This document shows, one piece after another, positions 8,823 through 16,607 of a stretch of 64,000 nt of DNA. The translations under genes and the position numbers were made by a program. The notes under the pieces were generated by a model, which searched no databases, was not told the DNA's origin, and saw only the letters and a list, made by a program, of their open reading frames with translations. Numbering within the stretch: position 1 is the stretch's first letter; each line of letters starts with the position of its first letter. Source of the DNA: Haladaptatus sp. DYF46 (GTDB lineage Archaea > Halobacteriota > Halobacteria > Halobacteriales > Haladaptataceae); contig NZ_JAJFAY010000004.1 of NCBI RefSeq assembly GCF_021083305.1, positions 248,001-312,000 on the forward strand. Direction: 5' to 3'.

Positions 8823-9618
8823 CGTGGAGGAAGGTGCGCAGTCGTTCGTTCACCGTCCCGGACTCCTCGATGAAGAAGAGGTGTGACCCGCCGTCGAAGC
8901 GTTCGAGTTCGGCGTGCGGAAGCAAGTCGGCGAGCAGTTCGGCGTTCCCGACCGGAAGCACGCGGTCCGCGGTCCCGTGTGCGATGAGGGTCGGCAGCGT
9001 GAGTTCTCCTAATCGGTCGCTGGCGTCGAAGTGCATCACGCCCGCCGCCTGTGCCCGTCTGGCTTCGTCGGACGCATCTTCGGCCAACCGACGGTCCACG
9101 ACGTCGGAAACGAGGTCGTCGCGTTCCTCGGCGAACGCCTCGCTCATCGCAGGGGCCATCTTGTAGCGAATCGCCTCGCGTTCGTCGTACTCGGCGGGGA
9201 CGTCGAACATCCGTTCTTGCGTCTCGGGCGGCGTCGGGACCGAATTCTCGCCCCCGGGCGTCGTACAGAGGAGGGAGAGCGTTTCCGCTCGGTCGTAATC
9301 GAGCGCGTACCGTTGGGCTATCATTCCCCCCATGCTGGCCCCGACGACGTGCGCCGATTCGACGCCGGCGGCGGCCAGAACGGATTCGAGGTCGCTCGCC
9401 ATCTCCTCGATGCTGTACGGACCGTCCGGGGCGTCGGATTTGCCCGTTCCCCGATTGTCCCACAGGACGACGTGATGGTCGTCCGAAAGCGCCTCGCGCT
9501 GCCAGCGCCACATCCACCGCCCGTAGCCGAGACCTTCCACGAAAACGACGGTGTCGGCGTCCGCCGGGCCGTGCTCCTCGTAGTAGAGCGAGACGCCGTC
9601 GGTGTCGGTACATGGCAT
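8815..9618 (-). CDS. Alpha/beta hydrolase
   Basis: 267 residues from ATG 9618 (MPCTDTDGVSLYYEEHG). Oxyanion region is FVEGLGYGRWMW; nucleophile elbow GASMGGM; Asp in HGTADRVLPV; His in DGGSHLFFIEE. The family includes 3-oxoadipate enol-lactonase-like and esterase proteins. Co-transcription with an acyl-CoA ligase suggests release of a carboxylic acid that the ligase then activates. The promoter region carries an operator-like site at 9656-9669 shared with the liv/SDR spacer. Confidence 0.87.
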   Translation of the reverse strand: MPCTDTDGVSLYYEEHGPADADTVVFVEGLGYGRWMWRWQREALSDDHHVVLWDNRGTGKSDAPDGPYSIEEMASDLESVLAAAGVESAHVVGASMGGMIAQRYALDYDRAETLSLLCTTPGGENSVPTPPETQERMFDVPAEYDEREAIRYKMAPAMSEAFAEERDDLVSDVVDRRLAEDASDEARRAQAAGVMHFDASDRLGELTLPTLIAHGTADRVLPVGNAELLADLLPHAELERFDGGSHLFFIEESGTVNERLRTFLHDA

Positions 9619-9655
9619 GCCTATGGCGACGGATGAACGAGTAATCAACCCCCTG

Positions 9656-9669
9656 TTTCACATGTTAAC
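9656..9669. promoter_or_regulatory. Putative operator copy 3 (shared with 4692/4723)
   Basis: TTTCACATGTTAAC matches the reverse complement of the 4692 site at 13 of 14 positions; TTCACATGTTAACCC (9657-9671) is an exact 15-base match. It lies between the divergent hydrolase-ligase operon (start 9618) and maoC (start 9706), where one regulator could control both. Confidence 0.5.
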
Positions 9670-9705
9670 CCGGAGATTCATTCCGGCCGCGAACCGAGTT
9701 CGCGT

Positions 9706-10098
9706 ATGCCCGTCGCATCCGTCGGGGACGAAGAAACGGCCACGTTGGAACTGACACAGGAACGAATCGACGAGTTCGCGGCGCTCACCGGCGACGACAA
9801 CCCGCTTCACGTGGACGCCGACTACGCCGGTAACGGTCTGTTCGGCGGCCGCGTCGCCCACGGCGCGCTCACGGCCAGCGTCGTAAGCGCCGCCCTCGCG
9901 GCGCTCCCCGGCGACATCGTCTATCTCTCCCAGCACCTCGACTTCGAGAACCCCGTCCGGCCGGGCGAGACGGTCAGCGCGACGGCCACCGTGACCGAGG
10001 ATTTGGGGGACGACCGTCTCGCGGTCGAAGTTCGCGCGGAGACCGACAGAACCGTTCTCTCGGGTACGACGACGGTTTTGTCACTGCCACACGAATAG
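9706..10098 (+). CDS. MaoC-like hot-dog dehydratase
   Basis: 130 residues. The hydratase-2 motif is present as FAALTGDDNPLHVDADYA (near 25-42), with the catalytic Asp and His, followed by LFGGRVAHGAL. Members are (R)-specific enoyl-CoA hydratases, which link beta-oxidation to (R)-3-hydroxyacyl-CoA, or related dehydratases. It is divergent from the hydrolase/acyl-CoA ligase pair and convergent with the cupin gene. The 3-hydroxybutyrate dehydrogenase-like gene 4 kb away fits the same chemistry. Confidence 0.88.
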   Translation: MPVASVGDEETATLELTQERIDEFAALTGDDNPLHVDADYAGNGLFGGRVAHGALTASVVSAALAALPGDIVYLSQHLDFENPVRPGETVSATATVTEDLGDDRLAVEVRAETDRTVLSGTTTVLSLPHE

Positions 10099-10129
10099 GT
10101 GTGGTTCCGTCGTTGCAGCACGAATAGGC

Positions 10130-10585
10130 TCACCACGCGTACCGACCGGTTTCCGCGCCGCAAACCTCACAGTGGAATACGACTTCGCCGTTCCCCTCTT
10201 CGGGGACTGCTGGCGTCCGCTCCTCACACGACGGGCAGGTTCGTCGGAGGTCCATCGGTTCGTCGTCGCGTGGCGCACCGAGCGCGAGGACGACGAGTCG
10301 GTCGTCCCCACCGTTCCTCCCCTGTTGCCACTCGCCCGGTGCAAACCGAATCAGTTCCCCCGTGCCGACTTCGACATCCCCGTCCTCGGTTTCGAACGTC
10401 GCCGTTCCCGAGAGGACGTAGAATACCTCTTCCTGTTCGAGGTGGCGATGATAGCAGTCACCGATGTGCTCGCCGGGGGCACGTTCGAAGTAGTTGATGG
10501 CGAGGCCGTCCGTCTCAAGGTCCCCTGCCAGCGGTTTAAATACGCGAGCGCTCCCGTCGGACCTCTCGATCGCGACCTTTTTCAT
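10130..10585 (-). CDS. Cupin protein with C-terminal zinc ribbon
   Basis: 151 residues. An N-terminal cupin beta-barrel (about 30-100) carries the metal-binding pattern HRHLEQEEVFYVLSG...; then comes a C-terminal ribbon CPSC-(22)-CEVC (about 118-146). The combination suggests a metal-dependent small-molecule enzyme or sensor. No substrate can be named. It stands alone, tail-to-tail with maoC. Confidence 0.8.
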   Translation of the reverse strand: MKKVAIERSDGSARVFKPLAGDLETDGLAINYFERAPGEHIGDCYHRHLEQEEVFYVLSGTATFETEDGDVEVGTGELIRFAPGEWQQGRNGGDDRLVVLALGAPRDDEPMDLRRTCPSCEERTPAVPEEGNGEVVFHCEVCGAETGRYAW

Positions 10586-10700
10586 CCCGTGTACATTCGC
10601 GGAGGTGTCGATTAGCGCTTTCCCGCGTCCCGAAAGTGCCGACGAATCACCGACCGTATCGCCGCTGTACTTTTACCCGTGCCCGTTGCCCACATGAGCC

Positions 10701-12044
10701 ATGACGACCACAGCAGAGCTCGCGGAGTTCGTCGCGGAAACGACCTACGACGACCTCTCGGAGAACACGGTGGACGAACTCGAAAAGCGGGTGCTCGATT
10801 CGGTGGGAATCGCCGTCGGTGCCATGGGCGAAAAACCCGCAGAGGCGGTGCGGGACACCGTCGAGGAGATGGGCGACGGGGACTGCACCCTGTGGGGCGG
10901 CGGCAGCGCCTCACCGCCGGACGCGACCATGCTGAACACGGCCTACGTCCGCTATCTCGACTACATGGATTCGTTTCTCGCGCCCGGCGAGACGCCGCAC
11001 CCGAGCGATAACATCGCCGCCGCAATCGTCTGCGGGGAGTACGAGGACGGTACGGGGAAGGACCTCCTCACGGCCATCGCCATCGCGTACGAGGTGCAGG
11101 CGGAACTAGCGTGGAACGCGCCGGTTCGGGACAGGGGATGGGACCACGTCACCCATACCGTCATCTCGGCGACGGCGGGCGCGTCGAAACTCCTCGGCTT
11201 GGACCGCGAGGAGACGCGTTCGGCCATCGGCATCGCGGGAACCGCGCACAACGCCCTGCGAGTGACCCGGACGGAGGGGATTTCCGAGTGGAAAGGGTTG
11301 GCGTCCGCGAACGCCGCCCGGAACGCCGTCTACTCGGCGATGCTGGCGAAGAACGGCGTCGAGGGGCCGAAGAACCTGTTCGAGGGCCAAAAGGGGTGGA
11401 AACAGATCGTCTCCGGCGAGTTCGACGTCGACTTGTCGCCCGGAGAGCGCGTTCACGACGTGATGACGAAGCGGTACGTCGCCGAGACGTACGCCCAGTC
11501 GGCCGTCGAGGGCATCATCGAGTTGGCGGAGCGCGAGGACATCGACCCCGACCGCGTGGACTCGATTCACCTCGACACGTTCGCGGGCGCGAAACTCATC
11601 ATCGGCGGCGGTGAAGGGTCGCGCTACGAGGTGGAGACGAAGGCGCAGGCCGACCACTCCCTGCCGTACATGCTCGCCGTCTCGCTCCTCGATCGCGAGA
11701 TGACGAACGCACAGTACGATCCGGACCGAATCCGGCAGGACGACGTACAGAGACTCCTCCGAACCGTCGAAGTGGAGGAGGACGAGGAACTCACGGACCG
11801 TTTCGAGGCGGGAGAGATGCCCGCCACCATCGACGTGGTGATGGACGACGGCACGACGTACCACGTCGAGAAGGACCACTTCGCGGGGCATCCGAACAAC
11901 TCGATGTCGTGGGAGCAGGTCGAATCGAAGTTCGAGCGGATGACCGACCGACGATACGACGATGGGCGACAGGAGGACATAATCGAGGCGGTACGCGGAC
12001 TCGAAAACCGCGACGTGACCGACATCGTTCGATTACTCGACTGA
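10701..12044 (+). CDS. MmgE/PrpD family protein (2-methylcitrate dehydratase-like)
   Basis: 447 residues, normal for the MmgE/PrpD fold. Recognisable segments: VLDSVGIAVGAMG near 30, GGGSASPPDATMLNTAYVRYLDYMDSF near 70-95, HPSDNIAAAI, and AGTAHNALRVTR in the helical domain. Members dehydrate 2-methylcitrate (propionate oxidation) or related hydroxy acids such as citrate. No prpB or prpC is adjacent, so the substrate is left open. Confidence 0.87.
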   Translation: MTTTAELAEFVAETTYDDLSENTVDELEKRVLDSVGIAVGAMGEKPAEAVRDTVEEMGDGDCTLWGGGSASPPDATMLNTAYVRYLDYMDSFLAPGETPHPSDNIAAAIVCGEYEDGTGKDLLTAIAIAYEVQAELAWNAPVRDRGWDHVTHTVISATAGASKLLGLDREETRSAIGIAGTAHNALRVTRTEGISEWKGLASANAARNAVYSAMLAKNGVEGPKNLFEGQKGWKQIVSGEFDVDLSPGERVHDVMTKRYVAETYAQSAVEGIIELAEREDIDPDRVDSIHLDTFAGAKLIIGGGEGSRYEVETKAQADHSLPYMLAVSLLDREMTNAQYDPDRIRQDDVQRLLRTVEVEEDEELTDRFEAGEMPATIDVVMDDGTTYHVEKDHFAGHPNNSMSWEQVESKFERMTDRRYDDGRQEDIIEAVRGLENRDVTDIVRLLD

Positions 12045-12382
12045 CGGCGGTGGGTCAGTCTCCCACTACTCGGGGGGTATGGTGTGAATAGATACCATAT
12101 AACTCGGCTGACAGCCCGCCCATATTGAAACATAGGAGACTCATTACGGAGCGTCAGCCGTGCTTTATTCGGTAAGCTACGTCACCAGATTTGGACCAAA
12201 AGGCCTGAATTCGGTCGATTCGAGCGGTCCGTCGCGCTTATACCGTACCGGTCGGGATAGCCGACGAGTACTGGGCGACGGCGTCGATAAAACGGTCCTC
12301 TCCATTGAAATACAGATGCGGCGACACGAGAAAGTGGACGATGAACACACGACGACGTGTCGGTGTCGTCCAGGTAGATACA
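12045..12382. other. 338-base intergenic region
   Basis: No convincing gene on either strand. Near 12077-12098 there is a 6-bp inverted repeat (TATGGT, 10-base spacer, ACCATA). The stretch just before the secreted-protein gene would hold its promoter. Nothing else was seen. Confidence 0.4.
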
Positions 12383-12733
12383 ATGAAAAAAGGATTCAGA
12401 GTTCTCCTCGCGATGAGTCTGGTCGCCAGTCTCTTCGTGGTGGGCTTCGCCGGAAACGCTGCCGCAACAGATCGCCACCACCATCAAGACGGCGGCGATA
12501 GCGTACAGTACAGCGAACAGTACGCGTTGTCGGGCGTGAACCAGGAACAGTACGTCGGACAGGCTAACGTCAACGAACAGGACGACAACTACGCGATCTC
12601 GGCCAGCGCCGCGTGGAACGGTGGCGAGGCAGAATCTGACGACGCGACGGCTATTCAAGCCAACGCCCAAGAGAACGAGAACGCACAGGTCGCGGGCTCG
12701 AACGCCCAGAACTTCAACTGGCAGTCCAACTAA
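12383..12733 (+). CDS. Secreted Asn/Gln-rich small protein
   Basis: 116 residues from ATG 12383 (MKKGFRVLLAMSLVAS...). A classical Sec signal ends at NAAAT near residue 27. The mature part is short and rich in Gln, Asn, Ala and Ser, almost without Lys or Cys, with repeated short blocks such as QYSEQYA, NQEQYVGQANVNEQ and NAQENENAQVAGSNAQN. Composition and spacing recall curlin/amyloid-type repeats, but no clear family is recognised. The upstream TTG in frame at 12305 would place a hydrophilic stretch before the signal and was not chosen. Confidence 0.7.
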   Translation: MKKGFRVLLAMSLVASLFVVGFAGNAAATDRHHHQDGGDSVQYSEQYALSGVNQEQYVGQANVNEQDDNYAISASAAWNGGEAESDDATAIQANAQENENAQVAGSNAQNFNWQSN

Positions 12734-12894
12734 AACCGAACTACTACCGCTGTTCGATTCGGGGAACCGAACCCCGGCAGCTCGGTAATAGCTAATTTTT
12801 CGGACCGTTTCCGCCGTAGCGACCGGTAATCGAAGTTGACCGCCGAACTGGCTCCCAATAACAAAACACCGGTGACCCGTTGGTTTGCTCAGTC

Positions 12895-13227
12895 ATGACG
12901 GGGTGTGAACGCGGTTCGAACCCGTCCGCGGACGAACAGAACCCGGGTGCGGGCGCCACAGGAGTTCGACGAACGTGTCGGCGGGCGGGCAGCGTCGCCG
13001 TCGTTTTGCTCGTCGTCCTCTCCTTCGGTCTGAGCATCGGCGTTCCCTCGGGAGCGTCCCCGCAACCGACCGATTCCGTCGCGGAGAACTGTACGACGGA
13101 CTCCGGGGGCAACGCGGCGTGGCATCTCGAACGCTACGGCGCTGGCTGTCACGATGACGGGTTCGTCCGGTTTCCGACGGGCGAGCGGATAGACAGAATC
13201 GGCGATCCGCCGTGGGTCCCGCTGTAG
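12895..13227 (+). CDS. Hypothetical secreted or anchored protein
   Basis: 110 residues from ATG 12895. One hydrophobic segment (about 32-50, AVVLLVVLSFGLSIGV) is preceded by Arg residues, giving a signal peptide or anchor. The C-terminal 55 residues hold two Cys (NCTT, AGCH). No family recognised. A long frame on the other strand overlaps it but looks like a shadow, with no plausible domains. Codon use is ordinary for the window. Confidence 0.5.
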   Translation: MTGCERGSNPSADEQNPGAGATGVRRTCRRAGSVAVVLLVVLSFGLSIGVPSGASPQPTDSVAENCTTDSGGNAAWHLERYGAGCHDDGFVRFPTGERIDRIGDPPWVPL

Positions 13228-13249
13228 CGGGTCGTCGTGGAACGATATC

Positions 13250-13732
13250 TCAGCGGCCGTTGCCTTCGAGTTCCAACGCGTGGTCGTTCCCGTCCGTCGT
13301 TTTCTCCTCGGAGTCGAATTCGGTATCCGATTCGGGCGACAGACAGTCCCGGCAGTAGGCGTTCTCGCCCCAGTCGAGCGTTCTGAGCGGGATGCCGAAC
13401 GCCACCTGTTGTTTCGCGTATCGCCGTCGTCGACCGTTCTCTGCCGGTTTTCCGCAGCAGTCACAGCGGATTTGCTCGCCCGTTTCGATGGGATACGTGT
13501 CCGTGCGGTGTTTCGTCCCGAACGTCATCGGCGAGTACGCGACCCGCCTGCGGGAGAACGCCCACGCCATCCCCAGCAGGGTCAGTCCCCACGCAATCGT
13601 CCAGTCGTCGATTCCGAGGTACGATTCCGATCCGACGAACGAGACGGCGACCACCGCCATCGTCGTGAGCAGGAAGATGTCGTCGAAGCTCATCGATCGA
13701 ATCTCCGACGCGAGGGACGACGGCGAGTCCAT
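13250..13732 (-). CDS. Membrane protein with zinc-ribbon-like CxxC pairs
   Basis: 160 residues from ATG 13732 (MDSPSSLASEIRSMSFDD). Two transmembrane helices (about 20-35 and 42-58) are followed by a soluble domain with CDCC near 90 and CRDC near 127, separated by about 35 residues, consistent with a cytoplasmic zinc-binding module. The C-terminus is acidic. Function unknown. Confidence 0.65.
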   Translation of the reverse strand: MDSPSSLASEIRSMSFDDIFLLTTMAVVAVSFVGSESYLGIDDWTIAWGLTLLGMAWAFSRRRVAYSPMTFGTKHRTDTYPIETGEQIRCDCCGKPAENGRRRRYAKQQVAFGIPLRTLDWGENAYCRDCLSPESDTEFDSEEKTTDGNDHALELEGNGR

Positions 13733-13841
13733 ACCTCCGCTTTTCTTCAACCTTTGGCGAACGCATCTTCTATTGGTGAACTGTCATTCTCCGACGCCCA
13801 ACTCCTTTTGTATCTGTTCGTCGTACCCGTAGGGGGTTTTC

Positions 13842-14669
13842 ATGACCGACAGAGCATTCGACTTTCTGCACGTCAACGAACGCGAATCGAAACCGCGCGA
13901 CAAGGGAATCACCGAGATGCGCGGGCCGTACTACGACCCGATGGGGCCGCGCGAACTGCAGGACATTCTCGATACGATGGGCGAATACGTGGATATCTAC
14001 AAGTTCTCGGGCGGGTCGTTCGCCCTGATGCCCGAGGACGTGGTGGAGGAATTCATCTCCATCTGCCACGACCACGACGTTCAGGTCTCGACGGGTGGTT
14101 TCATCGAGAACGTCCTCGTCCGCGACAACGACGAGGTGGAGCGGTACATCGAGGAGGCCGGAAACCTCGGCTTCGACATCGTGGAAATATCGTCGGGGTT
14201 CATCGCCATCGACACCGACGACCTCGTGGAACTGACCCGACTCGTTCAGGACCACGGCCTGAAGGCCAAGCCGGAAATCAACGTCCAGTTCGGTGCCGGC
14301 GGGGCCTCCTCCGTCGAGGAACTGGAGAGCGAGGCGGCCATCGACCCCGGGAGCGCGATTCGGGAGGCGGAGCGCCACCTCGACGCCGGGGCGTACAAGA
14401 TCATGGTCGAATCCGAGGGCATCACGGAGCGCGTCCGCGACTGGCGGACCGACGTGGCCTTCGAAATCGCGAACGAGGTCGGCATCGAGAACTGCGTGTT
14501 CGAGGCCGCGGACCCGCAGGTGTTCGAGTGGTACATCAAGAACTTCGGGCCGGAGGTGAACCTGTTCGTGGACAACTCCCAGATCGTGGAGTTGGAGTGC
14601 ATGCGGTCGGGCCTGTGGGGGAAGAAGAGTTCCTGGGGTCGCGTGGTGTCGTACAACGAGGACGGGTGA
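13842..14669 (+). CDS. Phosphosulfolactate synthase (ComA) family protein
   Basis: 275 residues. TIM-barrel ComA signature regions: KPRDKGITEMRGPYY near 18, DIYKFSGGSFALMP near 50, VSTGGFIENVL near 80, FDIVEISSGFI near 110, and KPEINVQFG near 145. ComA adds sulfite to phosphoenolpyruvate to give phosphosulfolactate in coenzyme M synthesis, but homologues occur in organisms without coenzyme M. No comB/comC neighbour is visible. The last codons and stop are duplicated as an 18-bp tandem repeat. Confidence 0.85.
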   Translation: MTDRAFDFLHVNERESKPRDKGITEMRGPYYDPMGPRELQDILDTMGEYVDIYKFSGGSFALMPEDVVEEFISICHDHDVQVSTGGFIENVLVRDNDEVERYIEEAGNLGFDIVEISSGFIAIDTDDLVELTRLVQDHGLKAKPEINVQFGAGGASSVEELESEAAIDPGSAIREAERHLDAGAYKIMVESEGITERVRDWRTDVAFEIANEVGIENCVFEAADPQVFEWYIKNFGPEVNLFVDNSQIVELECMRSGLWGKKSSWGRVVSYNEDG

Positions 14670-14689
14670 ACCAACGAGGACGGGTGAAC
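14654..14689. repeat. Perfect 18-bp tandem duplication across a stop codon
   Basis: Unit CAACGAGGACGGGTGAAC occurs twice head-to-tail (14654-14671, 14672-14689). The first copy encodes the final NEDG and the stop of the ComA-like gene; the second repeats both in frame after the stop. Confidence 0.85.
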
Positions 14690-14748
14690 CGCCCGTCCCC
14701 CATCAGTCCGCCAGTCGATATTTACCGCCGCATCCCGACACGAAGGAT

Positions 14749-15567
14749 ATGGAGTACGAGACGATTCAGGGGGAAGAGATTCCGAAAATCGGCCTCGGGA
14801 CGTGGCGAATGGAGGGTGCGACCTGCCGCGAGGCGGTGGAAACCGCACTCGACCTCGGCTATCGACACATCGACACCGCACAGGCGTACGGCAACGAACG
14901 GCAGGTCGGTCAAGCAATTCAACACTCCGACGTGGACCGCGAGGAGGTCTTTCTGACGACGAAAGTGTGGCCGATGCACCGCAAACGCGTCGATATCGTG
15001 AACTCCGTGCACGAGAGTCTGGCGCAGTTGGGCACCGACTACGTCGATTTGCTCCTCATCCACTGGCCGAACCCGCTCGCGTCGACGGGCGAGGTGATGC
15101 GGACGCTCTCGGACATGCGGACGGACGGGTTGGCGCGCCACATCGGCGTGAGCAACTTCGACGCGGAGCAGTTGGAGACGGCACGGAAGGAGGCGACGGT
15201 GGACGTGTTCACCGACCAAGTGCAGTTCCACCCGTTCAACCCGCAGGAGGAAGTGCTCGACTACTGCCGGCGAAACGACGTGCTGTTGACGGCCTACAGT
15301 CCCTTGGCCCACGGCGGGGCCATGCGCGACCACATCCTCACCGAACTCGGGAACAAGTACGATAAATCCCCGGCGCAGGTCGCGCTTCGGTGGGTGACAC
15401 AACAGGACGACGTGGTGACGATTCCGAAGTCCACGAGCGCGGAGCACCTAGCGCAGAACCTCGAAATCTTCGACTTCGAACTGACGGAAACCGAGATGGC
15501 CCTCGTGGGACGCCCGTCGCGTCTCCGAACGGGAATGTCGATGCTTCGCGGTCGGTTGGGTCGGTAG
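14749..15567 (+). CDS. Aldo/keto reductase
   Basis: 272 residues, typical AKR length. IGLGTWRMEG at the start, catalytic GYRHIDTAQAYGNE (Asp, Tyr), LLLIHWPNP (His) and HIGVSNFD are all conserved, as is the NADPH-binding region IPKSTSAEHLAQN. It reduces aldehydes or ketones with NADPH; the substrate is not determinable. It is 80 bases after the ComA-like gene on the same strand. Confidence 0.9.
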   Translation: MEYETIQGEEIPKIGLGTWRMEGATCREAVETALDLGYRHIDTAQAYGNERQVGQAIQHSDVDREEVFLTTKVWPMHRKRVDIVNSVHESLAQLGTDYVDLLLIHWPNPLASTGEVMRTLSDMRTDGLARHIGVSNFDAEQLETARKEATVDVFTDQVQFHPFNPQEEVLDYCRRNDVLLTAYSPLAHGGAMRDHILTELGNKYDKSPAQVALRWVTQQDDVVTIPKSTSAEHLAQNLEIFDFELTETEMALVGRPSRLRTGMSMLRGRLGR

Positions 15568-15590
15568 ACTGCTGATTTTCCGGTTTCACT

Positions 15591-16529
15591 TCAATCGTCG
15601 CGCAGTTCCTCCACGATGGTTGACCCGACGCGGCGAACGTTCTCAAGCGTGACGTCGAACGTTTCGGCTTGCACGCCGTCGTGCAGACTGTCTCGAATCG
15701 ACTGCCCGTCGTAGGGTCTGTCGAAGTTGACGACGCCGCGCACGCTCAGATACCGGTCCAGCAGTCCGAACCGGTCGAGCGCGGTTGCGGTTCCCATCTC
15801 CTCCATTTCGGTCGTCGCGTAGGTTCCGGCGTCGTACTGATCCACGAGCCACTGGGCCTGCTCGGCGACGGCTTCGCCGTGCCAGAACTCGTCGCCACAG
15901 AGCGTCGTTCCCACCTCGACGCTCGGTTTCTTCCGCGCCGCGACCTGCGAATAGCGGTTTCGGTACGCCTCCGTTCCCGGCGAATCGAGGAGTTCGACCG
16001 ATTCTCCGGCGCGGCGAGCGTCCGCCACGAGTTCCCCGTTCAGGTGATAGACGTAATCATAGGGGCGATAGGAGAGCAGTTCGAGCGGCATCTCCCGTTT
16101 CCCTTTCTCCCGTTTCCGTTCTTCCTCCCGCTCCCCGTCGCGTTCCGACCAGCGGTGTTTCCGATCCCAATCGACGATGTCGTCCGCGAGGAACACCGAC
16201 CCGAGCGTCCCCACGTCCGGCGGTGACCCCGCGACGCCGACCGTGACGAAGTACGCCTCCGAGGAGTCGATTTTCGGCGAGGCGAGGATGGCCGTCACGG
16301 TGGCAGCGGCGTCCGCCTTCCCCATCCCCGTGGACGTGATTCCGATTCCGTCGTCGGTGTAATAGAGGGGCATGTTCGCGCCCGGAATCGACACCGACTC
16401 CTCGAATTCGTAGCTCTCGCGCCACAGTTCGAACTCGTCGGGCAAATCCTTCGCAAAGTCGAAATCGTCCGCTGCGAAGGCCGGAAGCAGGAGGACGTCG
16501 AGGACTATCGGCTCCGTCGCATCCGTCAT
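15591..16529 (-). CDS. Purine nucleoside permease (NUP) family protein
   Basis: 312 residues resembling the NUP family (first described as a Candida nucleoside permease), but built like a nucleoside phosphorylase-type soluble fold: GITSTGMGKADAAATVTAIL and VTVGVAGSPPDVGTLGSVFLADDIVDWD. A highly charged insert (about 130-150, Arg/Lys/Glu only) interrupts the middle. There are no membrane helices and no signal peptide, so a cytoplasmic enzyme acting on nucleosides is more likely than a transporter. Confidence 0.75.
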   Translation of the reverse strand: MTDATEPIVLDVLLLPAFAADDFDFAKDLPDEFELWRESYEFEESVSIPGANMPLYYTDDGIGITSTGMGKADAAATVTAILASPKIDSSEAYFVTVGVAGSPPDVGTLGSVFLADDIVDWDRKHRWSERDGEREEERKREKGKREMPLELLSYRPYDYVYHLNGELVADARRAGESVELLDSPGTEAYRNRYSQVAARKKPSVEVGTTLCGDEFWHGEAVAEQAQWLVDQYDAGTYATTEMEEMGTATALDRFGLLDRYLSVRGVVNFDRPYDGQSIRDSLHDGVQAETFDVTLENVRRVGSTIVEELRDD

Positions 16530-16607
16530 TTGAGAACCGGTTCGGCGGCGTTCGTATAGGTGATTTCGGTCGGGGCACCCGTCGACACGATTTCGGCGCG
16601 GTCGTCC

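Noticed and set aside
12077..12098. TATGGT/ACCATA inverted repeat after the MmgE/PrpD gene
   Set aside because: Only 6 bp with a 10-base spacer and no second copy; recorded in the intergenic entry but too weak for a finding.
12889..13464. 191-residue minus-strand frame over two small genes
   Set aside because: Composition is that of a shadow frame (Arg/Thr-rich) and it conflicts with two better-structured genes.
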